From: Clostridia bacterium
GTDB taxonomy: Bacteria; Bacillota; Clostridia; TANB77; CAG-508
Direction of reading: 5' to 3'
DNA length: 8,897 nt
Assembly: GCA_900753245.1 (NCBI GenBank)
Contig: CAADYJ010000069.1
Coordinates: 1 to 8,897, forward strand
Shown here piece by piece: positions 1 to 5,928 of the stretch; position 1 is the stretch's first letter, and every line of letters begins with the position of its first letter. A program made the translations under genes and the position numbers. Under the pieces are notes generated by a model. That model was not told the DNA's origin. It saw only the letters and a list, made by a program, of their open reading frames with translations, and ran no database searches.

Positions 1-37
1 ATAATAAAATTTAAAAAAAAAATAAAAGGGGTAAAAA

Positions 38-1750
38 ATGAAAAATAAATATTTAAAAATTTTTATAATGCTAGTAGTAATATTAGTGGGATTAGGAATA
101 ACCAATGTTGTACATGCAAATACTATAAGTCAAATAGATATGGATATATATGTAAATCAAAATGGAGATGCTACTGTTACTGAAACTTGGAAATGTAAAA
201 CAAATAAAGGAACTGAAGTTTATCATCCATATTATAATTTAGGTAAATCTAAAATAAGTAATTTAACAGTTTCAGAGGGAAATACAAAATATTCAACATT
301 AGATAGTTGGAGTACATCAGGTAATTTATCAAGCAAAGCTTATAAATGTGGAATAAATAAAATATCAAATGGAGTGGAATTATGTTGGGGAATAAGTACT
401 TATGGAACACATGTATATACTGCAAAATATACAATATCAAACTTTGTTTCAGAATTACAAGATTCACAAATGATTTATTGGACATTAATACCATATGAAT
501 TTTCTAATTCAATAGGAAAAGCTAAAATAAAAATATATACGGATAAAGCTATACCAAACAATATAGATGTATGGGGATATGGAAATTACGGAGGACTTTG
601 TTATGTAAGCGATGGAGCAATACATATGGAATCTAATGGAAGGTTAAGTACAAGTGAATATATGACTATACTTGCAAAATTTCCAGAAGGAACATTTAAC
701 TGTTCAAATAAAATTAATTATAATTTTAATCACTATTATACTATGGCTGAAGAAGGGACTACTAAATATAAAGAAAATACCAAAACTAAAAAAACTTCTA
801 TAGGAAAGATGATAGTAAATATATTAAATATAATAAAAGAATTTCTTCCAATGATTGTATTGATTATAGTGGTAGGAAGTTCAATGGAAGTAAAAAAAGG
901 ACAATTTAAAAAGAAACTATCAAAAAAGAAAGGGTATTATAGAGAAATTCCATTAAATGGTAATATTTTTAGAGCGTATTATATAGGATATACATATGGA
1001 ATAATAAAAAATAAAACAGATTTATTAGGAGCTTTAATATTAAAATGGATAAAAGAAGAAAAAGTTGAAATTAAAAAAATAGAAAAAAATACTTTGCTTG
1101 GAACTAAAGAAGAGTTTGCAATAAAATTGAATATTGTAGAAAGTGAAATACAAAATTCATTAGAAAGAAACTTATATAAAATGATATATATTGCTAGTAA
1201 AGATGGAGTATTAGAAAAAAATGAATTGAAAAAATGGTGCAAGGATAATTATTCAAAGATATTAAAATGGTTTGATAAAGTAATAAATGAACAAGAAGAA
1301 ATATTAAAAAAAGAAGGAATGATAACAGAAACTAAAAAAACATTTAAAACAAAATTAGAGCCAGCTGAAGAATTAACTATGCAGGCTGAAAATATAAAGA
1401 ATTTAAAAAATTTTTTACTAGAGTATACAATGATACAGGAAAAATTAGCTATAGAAGTTGTACTTTTAGAAGATTATTTAATATATGCTCAATTGTTAGG
1501 TATAGCTAAAGAGGTTACAAAAGAATTTGAAGATTTATATCCAGAAGTAATTGAACAAACTCATTATATGTCATATAGTGATGTTATGTGGATTAATTAT
1601 TGTAGTAATAAAGGTATATCTGCAGCAAGGTCAGCAGAAAGTGCAGCAAGAAACTACTCATCAGGAGGTGGAGGATTCTCTTCTGGTGGCGGAGGAGGTG
1701 GCTCCTTCGGTGGAGGAGGTGGCCGGAGGAGGCTTCCGTTAAAATTATAA
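38..1750 (+). CDS. DUF2207 family secreted/membrane protein with Gly-rich tail
   Basis: A 570-residue protein of the DUF2207 family; the biochemical role of the family is not known to me. Residues 1-27 form a signal peptide (MKNKYLK, a hydrophobic core, then VHA before the likely cleavage site). About 28-250 is a beta-rich extracellular domain that opens with the family-typical IDMDIYVNQNGDATVTE. One clear membrane segment lies at about 259-281 and is followed by a Lys-rich cytosolic stretch. About 290-545 is the intracellular domain, including the EDYLIYAQLLGIAKEV helix usual in this family. The end is a low-complexity Ser/Gly tail. The start is supported by AAGGGG seven bases upstream of ATG. 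Many relatives have an extra membrane pair in the second half, which I do not see here. The last residues (RRRLPLKL) are odd: dropping one C at 1724 gives a tail ending GGGFR with a stop at 1740-1742. A perfect terminator follows, so the gene appears to be the last of its transcript. Confidence 0.85.
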   Translation: MKNKYLKIFIMLVVILVGLGITNVVHANTISQIDMDIYVNQNGDATVTETWKCKTNKGTEVYHPYYNLGKSKISNLTVSEGNTKYSTLDSWSTSGNLSSKAYKCGINKISNGVELCWGISTYGTHVYTAKYTISNFVSELQDSQMIYWTLIPYEFSNSIGKAKIKIYTDKAIPNNIDVWGYGNYGGLCYVSDGAIHMESNGRLSTSEYMTILAKFPEGTFNCSNKINYNFNHYYTMAEEGTTKYKENTKTKKTSIGKMIVNILNIIKEFLPMIVLIIVVGSSMEVKKGQFKKKLSKKKGYYREIPLNGNIFRAYYIGYTYGIIKNKTDLLGALILKWIKEEKVEIKKIEKNTLLGTKEEFAIKLNIVESEIQNSLERNLYKMIYIASKDGVLEKNELKKWCKDNYSKILKWFDKVINEQEEILKKEGMITETKKTFKTKLEPAEELTMQAENIKNLKNFLLEYTMIQEKLAIEVVLLEDYLIYAQLLGIAKEVTKEFEDLYPEVIEQTHYMSYSDVMWINYCSNKGISAARSAESAARNYSSGGGGFSSGGGGGGSFGGGGGRRRLPLKL

Positions 1751-1773
1751 AGTAATGAAATATTTCACAACAA

Positions 1774-1810
1774 AAAACTCGGAAATTTTATTTCCGAGTT
1801 TTGATATTTT
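1774..1810 (+). terminator. Intrinsic terminator after the DUF2207 gene
   Basis: A perfect 12-bp stem (1774-1785 with 1791-1802, core ACTCGGAAA/TTTCCGAGT) has a 5-base loop and runs into a T-rich stretch. It begins 24 bases after the stop codon. The A-rich 5' side could also make it work on the other strand. Confidence 0.85.
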
Positions 1811-2022
1811 TATCTTTTACTAAATTACAATTGCTTAAATATCAATAAAAAATGACATTTTTGTATATTATAAGGTTATTACATTCTAGCTGTAATTAAA
1901 GCTTAAAAGAATTTAAAGTATATAAAAAGATAATTCAGAATTATTGATTTTATAAAGTATTATGATATAATGTAACAGGAAACAGTCATATTATAAAAAA
2001 TATATAAATAAATAAAAAACTA
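1803..2022. other. AT-rich intergenic stretch, no gene seen
   Basis: The full gap between the DUF2207 stop and the Panacea start is 388 bases. Apart from the terminator and two promoter-like sites it holds little. There is a small hairpin, ATTACA (1878-1883) with TGTAAT (1891-1896), and no open frame with a ribosome binding site. I see no tRNA or other recognisable RNA gene. Confidence 0.5.
1944..1971 (+). promoter_or_regulatory. Possible upstream sigma-A promoter (extended -10)
   Basis: TTGATT (1944-1949), a 16-base spacer and TATAAT (1966-1971), with TGA directly before the -10 as in an extended -10 element. It would give a longer transcript of the Panacea operon. In such AT-rich sequence chance matches are common, so this is only suggestive. 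Confidence 0.35.
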
Positions 2023-2051
2023 TTGACAAAAGCAAACAAAAGTTCTATAAT
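2023..2051 (+). promoter_or_regulatory. Consensus sigma-A promoter of the Panacea operon
   Basis: A perfect TTGACA (2023-2028) and a perfect TATAAT (2046-2051) are separated by exactly 17 bases. Transcription would start near 2058 and leave about 80 bases of leader before the ATG at 2139. Confidence 0.8.
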
Positions 2052-2138
2052 ATATAAAAATAAATACTAAATTTATTATATAATATATTATTATTGAAAA
2101 AACAATATGTTATAAATCTTAGAAAAGGAGGTGCTTCT

Positions 2139-2600
2139 ATGTTCAACAAAGGAAAATATAATGCAATAGACATTGCAAATTGGTTTTTAAATGAAAATAG
2201 AAAACAAATGAATTTTGAGGATTCTGAATTTATAACAAACTTAAAATTGCAAAAGTTATTATATTATGCACAAGGATGCTATTTAGCCAAAAATAATGAG
2301 AGCTTAATAAAAGAAGATTTTTTAGCATGGGAACATGGACCAGTAATCAGAAAAATATATGATAAATTTAGAATATTTGGAGCAAACGGAATACAATATG
2401 ATGAAGATTATGAAGATAAGATAGATGAAGAAACTAAAGTATTACTCAAAAAAGTTTATAATAGGTTTGGACAATATACAGCATGGAAATTAAGAGATAT
2501 GACACACCAAGAAACACCATGGAAAGAAACAGCTAGAAATCAAGTTATAGATAAAAAGGTAATACAAACTTACTTTAAGGAGAATTATAGCAACATATAA
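2139..2600 (+). CDS. Panacea-domain (SocA/DUF4065) antitoxin-like protein
   Basis: A 153-residue protein with the Panacea domain (SocA-like, formerly DUF4065). This domain acts as the neutralising half of many toxin-antitoxin pairs whose toxins are unrelated to each other; it also occurs in the proteolytic adaptor SocA. Visible family marks are LKLQKLLYYAQG (about 35-46), the AWEHGPVIRKIY block (63-74) and the THQETPWKE block near the end (122-130). The whole length matches a stand-alone Panacea protein. I chose ATG at 2139 because AAAAGGAGGTG lies just upstream; the frame could open at a TTG at 2094, but that has no ribosome binding site. Its stop overlaps the next start by one base (TAATG), so the two are probably translationally coupled. 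Annotation as a phage-associated protein is an alternative, but no other phage genes are present. Confidence 0.85.
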   Translation: MFNKGKYNAIDIANWFLNENRKQMNFEDSEFITNLKLQKLLYYAQGCYLAKNNESLIKEDFLAWEHGPVIRKIYDKFRIFGANGIQYDEDYEDKIDEETKVLLKKVYNRFGQYTAWKLRDMTHQETPWKETARNQVIDKKVIQTYFKENYSNI

Positions 2601-3001
2601 TGCTAGAGTGTAGACATGATGAAAATATTATTCTTTCATTTAAGTATTCTGTTAATTCAAAAGAATATACGATAGAAAAAATAACTAAAAAGACTAAAGA
2701 AAAATGTAATGATATTATATATGAATTATATGAAAAATTTAAGGAATTATCAAATGTAAAATTGGTAGACTTTCAAAATAAACCAAAGTCAGTGGGATAT
2801 GAAATGTTACCATTATATGAATTAAATGTAGCAATAGATGAAAGAATAAAAAAGGAACTAAATCTAACAAATGATAGTAAAATTATAATATTTAGATTTA
2901 ATAAACAAAAATGTAGAATGCTATTGGTTCAATCAAAAAAATGTCCATCTTTATTATATGTAATAGGGTATGATTGGAATTACAGTGCATATAAACATTA
3001 A
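2600..3001 (+). CDS. Unrecognised 133-aa protein, candidate toxin of Panacea pair
   Basis: I do not recognise the family. The 133 residues look like a small alpha/beta protein: beta strands at about 9-28, a long charged helix at about 30-52, a strand with a PKSVGYEMLPLYEL turn (62-75), a helix at 79-88, then strands IIIFRF (95-100), CRMLLVQS and LLYVIGYDWNYSAYKH at the C-terminus. A late basic strand followed by a short hydrophobic strand ending in Asp/His is loosely like RelE-superfamily toxins, but I cannot claim homology. It has no membrane segment and no signal peptide. Its ATG overlaps the Panacea stop by one base, and a strong terminator follows, so the two genes form a closed unit. Partners in this position next to Panacea are usually toxins; that role is inferred from context only. 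Confidence 0.65.
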   Translation: MLECRHDENIILSFKYSVNSKEYTIEKITKKTKEKCNDIIYELYEKFKELSNVKLVDFQNKPKSVGYEMLPLYELNVAIDERIKKELNLTNDSKIIIFRFNKQKCRMLLVQSKKCPSLLYVIGYDWNYSAYKH

Positions 3002-3048
3002 AAGTTAAATTAAAATTCTATAGTTTGAAAGAAATTATATTACGAAGT

Positions 3049-3100
3049 AAAAAGCTAATTATGCAAAGAATAATATTGGAGCATAATTAGCTTTTTGTGT
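3049..3100 (+). terminator. Terminator of the Panacea operon
   Basis: A perfect 16-bp stem (3049-3064 with 3081-3096, containing GCTAATTATGC/GCATAATTAGC) with a 16-base loop. The 3' arm ends in five T. It begins 48 bases after the stop at 3001. The A-rich 5' arm allows activity on the minus strand too. Confidence 0.8.
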
Positions 3101-3263
3101 GTTATAGTTATATCAGTAATTATAGAAAATTAGAGAATAAATTTGTATATTACTAGCATATTACTTGTATATTACGAATTTAAAAGGCGAACAGGTAATA
3201 AAATAAAAATGCTTATATTTCAATACTTTTAGGTGATTGATAATAAAATTAGCGAACAGAAAT
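3101..3263. other. Gap between convergent operons with short direct repeats
   Basis: The gap between the Panacea operon and rpsI spans 321 bases (3002-3322). Inside the terminators that close it I see no gene. There are two copies of TTGTATATTAC (3143-3153 and 3165-3175) and two copies of GCGAACAG followed by an A-rich run (3187-3194 and 3252-3259). No function is evident. The GCGAAC copies resemble a LexA half-site, but no second half is present. Confidence 0.4.
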
Positions 3264-3298
3264 AAAAAACCTCGGAAGTGTTGAAAATTCTGAGGTTT
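3264..3298 (-). terminator. Terminator of rplM-rpsI
   Basis: On the minus strand, AAACCTCAGAA (3298-3288) pairs with TTCCGAGGTTT (3277-3267) with a single A-C mismatch and a 10-base loop, then runs into TTTTTT. It lies 25 bases past the rpsI stop. On the plus strand the mismatch becomes a G-U pair, so it may be bidirectional. Confidence 0.75.
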
Positions 3299-3322
3299 GA
3301 TAACTTTTGTATAAAAAGCATA

Positions 3323-3730
3323 TTATCTCTTAGAAAATTGTGGAGCTTTTCTAGCTTTTTTAAGACCGTATTTTTTTCTTTCTTTCATACGTGGATCTCT
3401 TGTTAAGTATCCGTTTGATTTTAAAGTTGGTCTAAATTCACTATTTGCTTCGTTTAATGCTCTTGCTATACCATGACGGATAGCTCCAGCTTGACCTGTA
3501 AATCCTCCACCTACAACTTTAGCAATAACATCATATTTTGCTGTTGTGTTTGTTGCAGTTAATGGTTGTCTTACTATTGTTTTTAAAACTTCTGTTCCAA
3601 AATATTCATCAATGCTTTTTCCGTTTACTGTAATAACTCCAGTACCTTCTACTAATCTTACTCTAGCGATAGATTTTTTTCTTCTACCTGTACCATAAAA
3701 AGCAGTTTTAACTGATTTTGCTTTAGCCAT
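3323..3730 (-). CDS. rpsI: Small-subunit ribosomal protein uS9 (S9)
   Basis: A 135-residue ribosomal protein uS9 of the 30S head, whose basic C-terminal tail reaches the P-site tRNA. The family marks are all present: YGTGRRKKSIARVRL near the start, VNGKSIDEYF, GGGFTGQAGAIRHGIARAL in the middle, and the RDPRMKERKKYGLKKARKAPQFSKR tail (written here as motif blocks) ending in the invariant SKR. Length is normal for the family. The start codon sits one base after the rplM stop, and its ribosome binding site GGGAGG lies inside the last codons of rplM. This is the usual bacterial order and implies coupled translation. Confidence 0.97.
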   Translation of the reverse strand: MAKAKSVKTAFYGTGRRKKSIARVRLVEGTGVITVNGKSIDEYFGTEVLKTIVRQPLTATNTTAKYDVIAKVVGGGFTGQAGAIRHGIARALNEANSEFRPTLKSNGYLTRDPRMKERKKYGLKKARKAPQFSKR

Positions 3731-3731
3731 A

Positions 3732-4169
3732 TTATTTTACCTCCCAAACTTCTGGTTTTTGAGCGATGTTTTCATGTTCGCTACCAGCATATACTCTTAA
3801 TTTTTTAACCATTTGTCTTCCTAAACTATTGTGTGGAAGCATACCTTTAACAGCAATAAACATTGCTTGTTCTGGTTTGTTTTCCATCATAACTCTTGCA
3901 GATGTTTCTTTCATTCCACCAATGTATCCAGAATGATGTCTGTAAACTTTTTGGTCTAATTTTTTTCCTGTTAAAACAGCATCTTTACAATTGATGATAA
4001 TAACATGATCACCAACATCCATATGTGGTGTGTAAGTTGGTTTATGTTTTCCTCTTAATAATTTAGCAGCTTCAGTTGCAACTCTACCTAAAGGTTTGTT
4101 AGCAGCATCTAAAACATACCATTTTCTTTCAATTTCACTTTTTTTAACGCTATGTGTTGTATTATTCAT
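3732..4169 (-). CDS. rplM: Large-subunit ribosomal protein uL13 (L13)
   Basis: A 145-residue uL13, an early-assembling 50S protein that binds 23S rRNA. The sequence shows RKWYVLDAANKPLGRVATEAA, LLRGKHKPTYTPHMDVGDHV, the YRHHSGYIGG block, VKGMLPHNSLGRQM and the LRVYAGSEHENIAQKPEVWEV end, all typical. The start has GGAGGG about 12 bases upstream. It is first in a two-gene operon with rpsI, reads away from infC, and is preceded by a leader hairpin that looks like the autoregulatory L13 leader. In many Firmicutes this pair follows truA or the ecf transporter genes; here it stands alone with its own promoter. Confidence 0.97.
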   Translation of the reverse strand: MNNTTHSVKKSEIERKWYVLDAANKPLGRVATEAAKLLRGKHKPTYTPHMDVGDHVIIINCKDAVLTGKKLDQKVYRHHSGYIGGMKETSARVMMENKPEQAMFIAVKGMLPHNSLGRQMVKKLRVYAGSEHENIAQKPEVWEVK

Positions 4170-4220
4170 GGTAATAAATACCCTCCATTCATTATATAAT
4201 ATTATATTTATATGAAACTT

Positions 4221-4259
4221 TTTAGTATTGAACTACCGGGGAGAAGTTCAGTTGCTAAA
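4221..4259 (-). promoter_or_regulatory. Putative L13 ribosomal leader hairpin
   Basis: In the rplM 5' leader the minus-strand RNA folds into UUUAG/CUAAA (4259-4255 with 4225-4221), an asymmetric internal loop (CAAC/AUA), UGAACU/AGUUCA (4250-4245 with 4234-4229) and a 10-base loop UCUCCCCGGU. The C/G-rich loop stands out in this AT-rich sequence. Its position and shape fit the Firmicutes L13 leader class, in which the ribosomal protein is thought to bind its own mRNA. I matched it by position and structure only. Confidence 0.55.
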
Positions 4260-4287
4260 TAAGTAACATTTCACAATATGCTATATT

Positions 4288-4316
4288 ATTCTAATACAAA
4301 TATTGAAAAAAGTCAA
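4288..4316 (-). promoter_or_regulatory. Sigma-A promoter of rplM-rpsI
   Basis: On the minus strand TTGACT (4316-4311) and TAGAAT (4293-4288) are separated by 17 bases. Transcription would start near 4281, giving a leader of about 110 bases that contains the L13-type hairpin. Its -35 is only 25 bases from the -35 of the divergent infC promoter. Confidence 0.65.
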
Positions 4317-4341
4317 GAAAAATAAAAAAATAATTTAACTA

Positions 4342-4370
4342 TTGACATTTTGAAAAAAATAGTATATTAT
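4342..4370 (+). promoter_or_regulatory. Sigma-A promoter of infC-rpmI-rplT
   Basis: TTGACA (4342-4347), 17 bases, TATTAT (4365-4370). Transcription would begin near 4377 and produce a leader of about 155 bases before infC. Confidence 0.7.
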
Positions 4371-4376
4371 AGTTAT

Positions 4377-4510
4377 GTTGAAAAAAGAAGAAGTTATCCA
4401 CTTCTCACCTTAACTTTGTGGAAAAAGGTTATTAAATATTTGTTTCTAGTGAATAACTAGTAGTATATTTATGTGTGAGTGGATTGACTTTAATGTCAAT
4501 CTTTTTTTAT
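4377..4510 (+). promoter_or_regulatory. L20-type leader with transcription attenuator
   Basis: The infC leader carries an intrinsic terminator: GATTGAC (4482-4488) pairs with GTCAATC (4495-4501), has a 6-base loop and is followed by seven T (4502-4508), just ahead of the infC ribosome binding site. A competing pairing is visible: ATCCACT (4396-4402) can pair with AGTGGAT (4478-4484), continued by CAC (4406-4408) with GTG (4475-4477). That pairing would take the 5' arm of the terminator. A small perfect hairpin, CTAGT/ACTAG (4446-4450 with 4456-4460), lies between. This fits the Bacillus-type mechanism in which ribosomal protein L20 binds the leader and favours termination. Confidence 0.7.
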
Positions 4511-4532
4511 TAAAATTTTGGAGGTGTTTTAT

Positions 4533-5048
4533 ATCAAACAAGATTTACCAATTAATGAACAAATAAGAGCTAGGGAAGTTCAAATAATTGATGCGGAAGG
4601 AAACAAAATTGGTCCAGTTTCTATTAATGAAGCTTTAGATATGGCTTATGATAAAAAATTAGATTTAGTTTTAGTTGCTCCAAATGCAGAAATTCCAGTA
4701 TGTAAGTTAATGAATTACGGAAAGTACAAATTTGAACAATCAAAACGTGAGAAAGAAGCAAAGAAAAAACAAAAAACATTTGAATTAAAAGAAATAAGAA
4801 TTACCCCTAATATAGAGGATCATGATTTTGGATTTAAATGTAAAAATGCAAGAAAATTTATTGAAGATGGGAACAAAGTAAAAATTACAGTTAGATTCCG
4901 TGGAAGAGAATTAAACTATGTAAAACAAGGAGAAACAGCTTTAAATAAATTTATTGAAGAATTATCAGATGTAGCTACTCCAGAAAAGAGACCTATTTTA
5001 GAAGGTAAAAACATGTTTATTATATTAGCTAAAAAAGTGGAAAAATAA
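4533..5048 (+). CDS. infC: Translation initiation factor IF-3
   Basis: IF-3 of 171 residues binds the 30S subunit, keeps 50S off and checks the start codon and initiator tRNA. The N-domain begins with INEQIRAREVQIIDAEG. The N-domain end reads VCKLMNYGKYKFEQ and is followed by the Lys-rich linker helix. The C-domain shows LKEIRITPNIEDHDF, ARKFIEDGNKVKITVRFRGRE and the GKNMFIILAKK end. No ATG fits. The strong ribosome binding site GGAGG (4520-4524) is 8 bases before ATC at 4533, in frame and exactly where IF-3 proteins begin, so I take AUC as the start. Opening at TTG 4518 or GTG 4524 would put the start inside or before the ribosome binding site. AUU/AUC/AUA starts are a known feature of infC and let IF-3 limit its own synthesis. 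Confidence 0.95.
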   Translation: MKQDLPINEQIRAREVQIIDAEGNKIGPVSINEALDMAYDKKLDLVLVAPNAEIPVCKLMNYGKYKFEQSKREKEAKKKQKTFELKEIRITPNIEDHDFGFKCKNARKFIEDGNKVKITVRFRGRELNYVKQGETALNKFIEELSDVATPEKRPILEGKNMFIILAKKVEK

Positions 5049-5109
5049 ATAGAGCTAATTTAATATAAATAATTAATTATATAAAACAAAAAAAGAGGAG
5101 GAAAATATT

Positions 5110-5313
5110 ATGCCAAAGTTAAAAACAAATAAAGCTGCAAAGAAAAGATATTCTTATACAGCAACAGGAAAAGTTAAAAGAACAAAATCAAATAGAAGAC
5201 ATCTTTTAGCAAATAAAACTTCAAGAGCAAAATCAAGAGGAAAAATACAAGATGCTTATGCAGATAAAACATGTGAAGCAGGAATTAAGAAAATGTTACC
5301 ATATGGTAATTAG
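5110..5313 (+). CDS. rpmI: Large-subunit ribosomal protein bL35 (L35)
   Basis: A 67-residue basic protein of the 50S subunit. It opens with the family signature PKLKTNKAAKKRY and continues with GKVKRTKSNRRHLLANKTSRAKSR, then ends KKMLPYGN; length is normal. GAGGAGG lies 8 bases before the ATG. It is the middle gene of infC-rpmI-rplT, 61 bases after infC. The gap to rplT holds a weak AAGAAT/ATTCTT pairing (5316-5321 with 5340-5345), too small to call a terminator. Confidence 0.97.
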   Translation: MPKLKTNKAAKKRYSYTATGKVKRTKSNRRHLLANKTSRAKSRGKIQDAYADKTCEAGIKKMLPYGN

Positions 5314-5375
5314 TTAAGAATGATAAAGAGGCAAGGAGTATTCTTTGTCAAATAAAAAGAGGAAGGTGAAAGAAA

Positions 5376-5723
5376 ATGGCAAGAGTTAAAACAGCAGTTA
5401 TTACTCGCAAAAAACATAAAAAAATATTAAAAAGAGCAAAAGGTTATTATGGAGCAAAACATTATAGATTTAGAATGGCTAAACAAGCTGTTATGAAATC
5501 AGGAATGTATGCATATGTAGGAAGAAAAGATAAAAAATCTAACTTCAGAAAATTATGGATAGCAAGAGTTAATGCAGCAGCAAGAATGAATGGAACAACT
5601 TACAGCAAATTAATAGCTGGAATGAAAAAGAATAACATAGTTGTAAACAGAAAAATGCTTGCAGAATTAGCAGTTAACGATCCAAAAGCATTTACTGAAA
5701 TAGTAAAAAAAGCAAGTAAATAA
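5376..5723 (+). CDS. rplT: Large-subunit ribosomal protein bL20 (L20)
   Basis: bL20 of 115 residues is needed for early 50S assembly and, in Firmicutes, is the repressor that acts on its own operon leader. The long basic N-terminal helix region is intact (ARVKTAVITRKKHKKILKRA, then KGYYGAKHYRFR), followed by LWIARVNAAARMNG, YSKLIAGMKKNNIVVNRKML and an end in IVKKASK. Length is normal. AGGAAGGTGA lies upstream of the ATG. It closes the operon ahead of a terminator. Its presumed RNA target is the leader at about 4377-4510. Confidence 0.97.
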   Translation: MARVKTAVITRKKHKKILKRAKGYYGAKHYRFRMAKQAVMKSGMYAYVGRKDKKSNFRKLWIARVNAAARMNGTTYSKLIAGMKKNNIVVNRKMLAELAVNDPKAFTEIVKKASK

Positions 5724-5739
5724 GAAGTAATATAAAAAG

Positions 5740-5774
5740 TAAAAAGCATTCTTAAAAATTGCTTTTTATTTTTT
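5740..5774 (+). terminator. Terminator of infC-rpmI-rplT
   Basis: A 9-bp stem, TAAAAAGCA (5740-5748) with TGCTTTTTA (5760-5768), has an 11-base loop and is followed by six T (5769-5774). It begins 16 bases after the rplT stop. Confidence 0.8.
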
Positions 5775-5779
5775 GCCTC

Positions 5780-5814
5780 AAAGGACATTTGGGGACGGGT
5801 CACTTTTGTCCTTT
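5780..5814. repeat. GC-rich REP-like hairpin element
   Basis: A perfect 8-bp stem, AAAGGACA (5780-5787) with TGTCCTTT (5807-5814), encloses a 19-base loop with the core GGGGACGGGTCAC. This block is strikingly GC-rich for its surroundings. From memory, GGGGACGGGTCACTTTTGTCC-type strings (shown here as its motif) recur in intergenic regions of many Firmicutes and resemble the palindromic repeats tied to REP-associated (TnpA_REP/RAYT) transposases. No transposase gene is present here. The class assignment is from recollection, not comparison. Confidence 0.5.
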
Positions 5815-5860
5815 ACATAAAAAATATAACTATAACCTTTAAAATTATTTAAGTATATTA

Positions 5861-5887
5861 TTGACTAAAGCAGAAATTAAATATAAT
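5861..5887 (+). promoter_or_regulatory. Possible promoter of the nucleotidase gene
   Basis: TTGACT (5861-5866) is followed after 15 bases by TATAAT (5882-5887). The short spacer is below optimum; an overlapping TAATAT (5884-5889) gives 17 bases. The site is well placed between the upstream terminator and the ATG at 5929. Confidence 0.45.
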
Positions 5888-5928
5888 ATAAATATGATAT
5901 ATAATAAATAAACAAAAGGAGAAAAAAT

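Noticed and set aside
1551..1742. Plus-strand open frame of 63 codons as a separate small gene
   Set aside because: It overlaps the DUF2207 gene. Only its last few codons make sense, as the unshifted end of that gene's glycine tail.
2074..2085. 12-bp palindrome TATTATATAATA as operator of the Panacea operon
   Set aside because: Well placed after the promoter, but pure A/T palindromes of this length are expected by chance here, and there is no second copy.
2094..2138. Extension of the Panacea protein to a TTG start
   Set aside because: No ribosome binding site before the TTG, whereas a near-perfect AAAGGAGGTG sits before the ATG at 2139. The extra 15 residues do not belong to the domain.
3187..3259. 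LexA (SOS) boxes suggested by CGAAC
   Set aside because: Both copies are half-sites; the matching GTTCG half is absent at the right spacing.
3101..3263. CRISPR array or phage attachment site
   Set aside because: The repeats are short, only two copies each, with unequal spacing; no tRNA, integrase or cas gene is nearby.
5600..5803. Minus-strand open frame of 67 codons beginning MTRPQMSF
   Set aside because: It runs through the antisense of rplT and starts inside the GC-rich hairpin element; no ribosome binding site and no sensible protein features.
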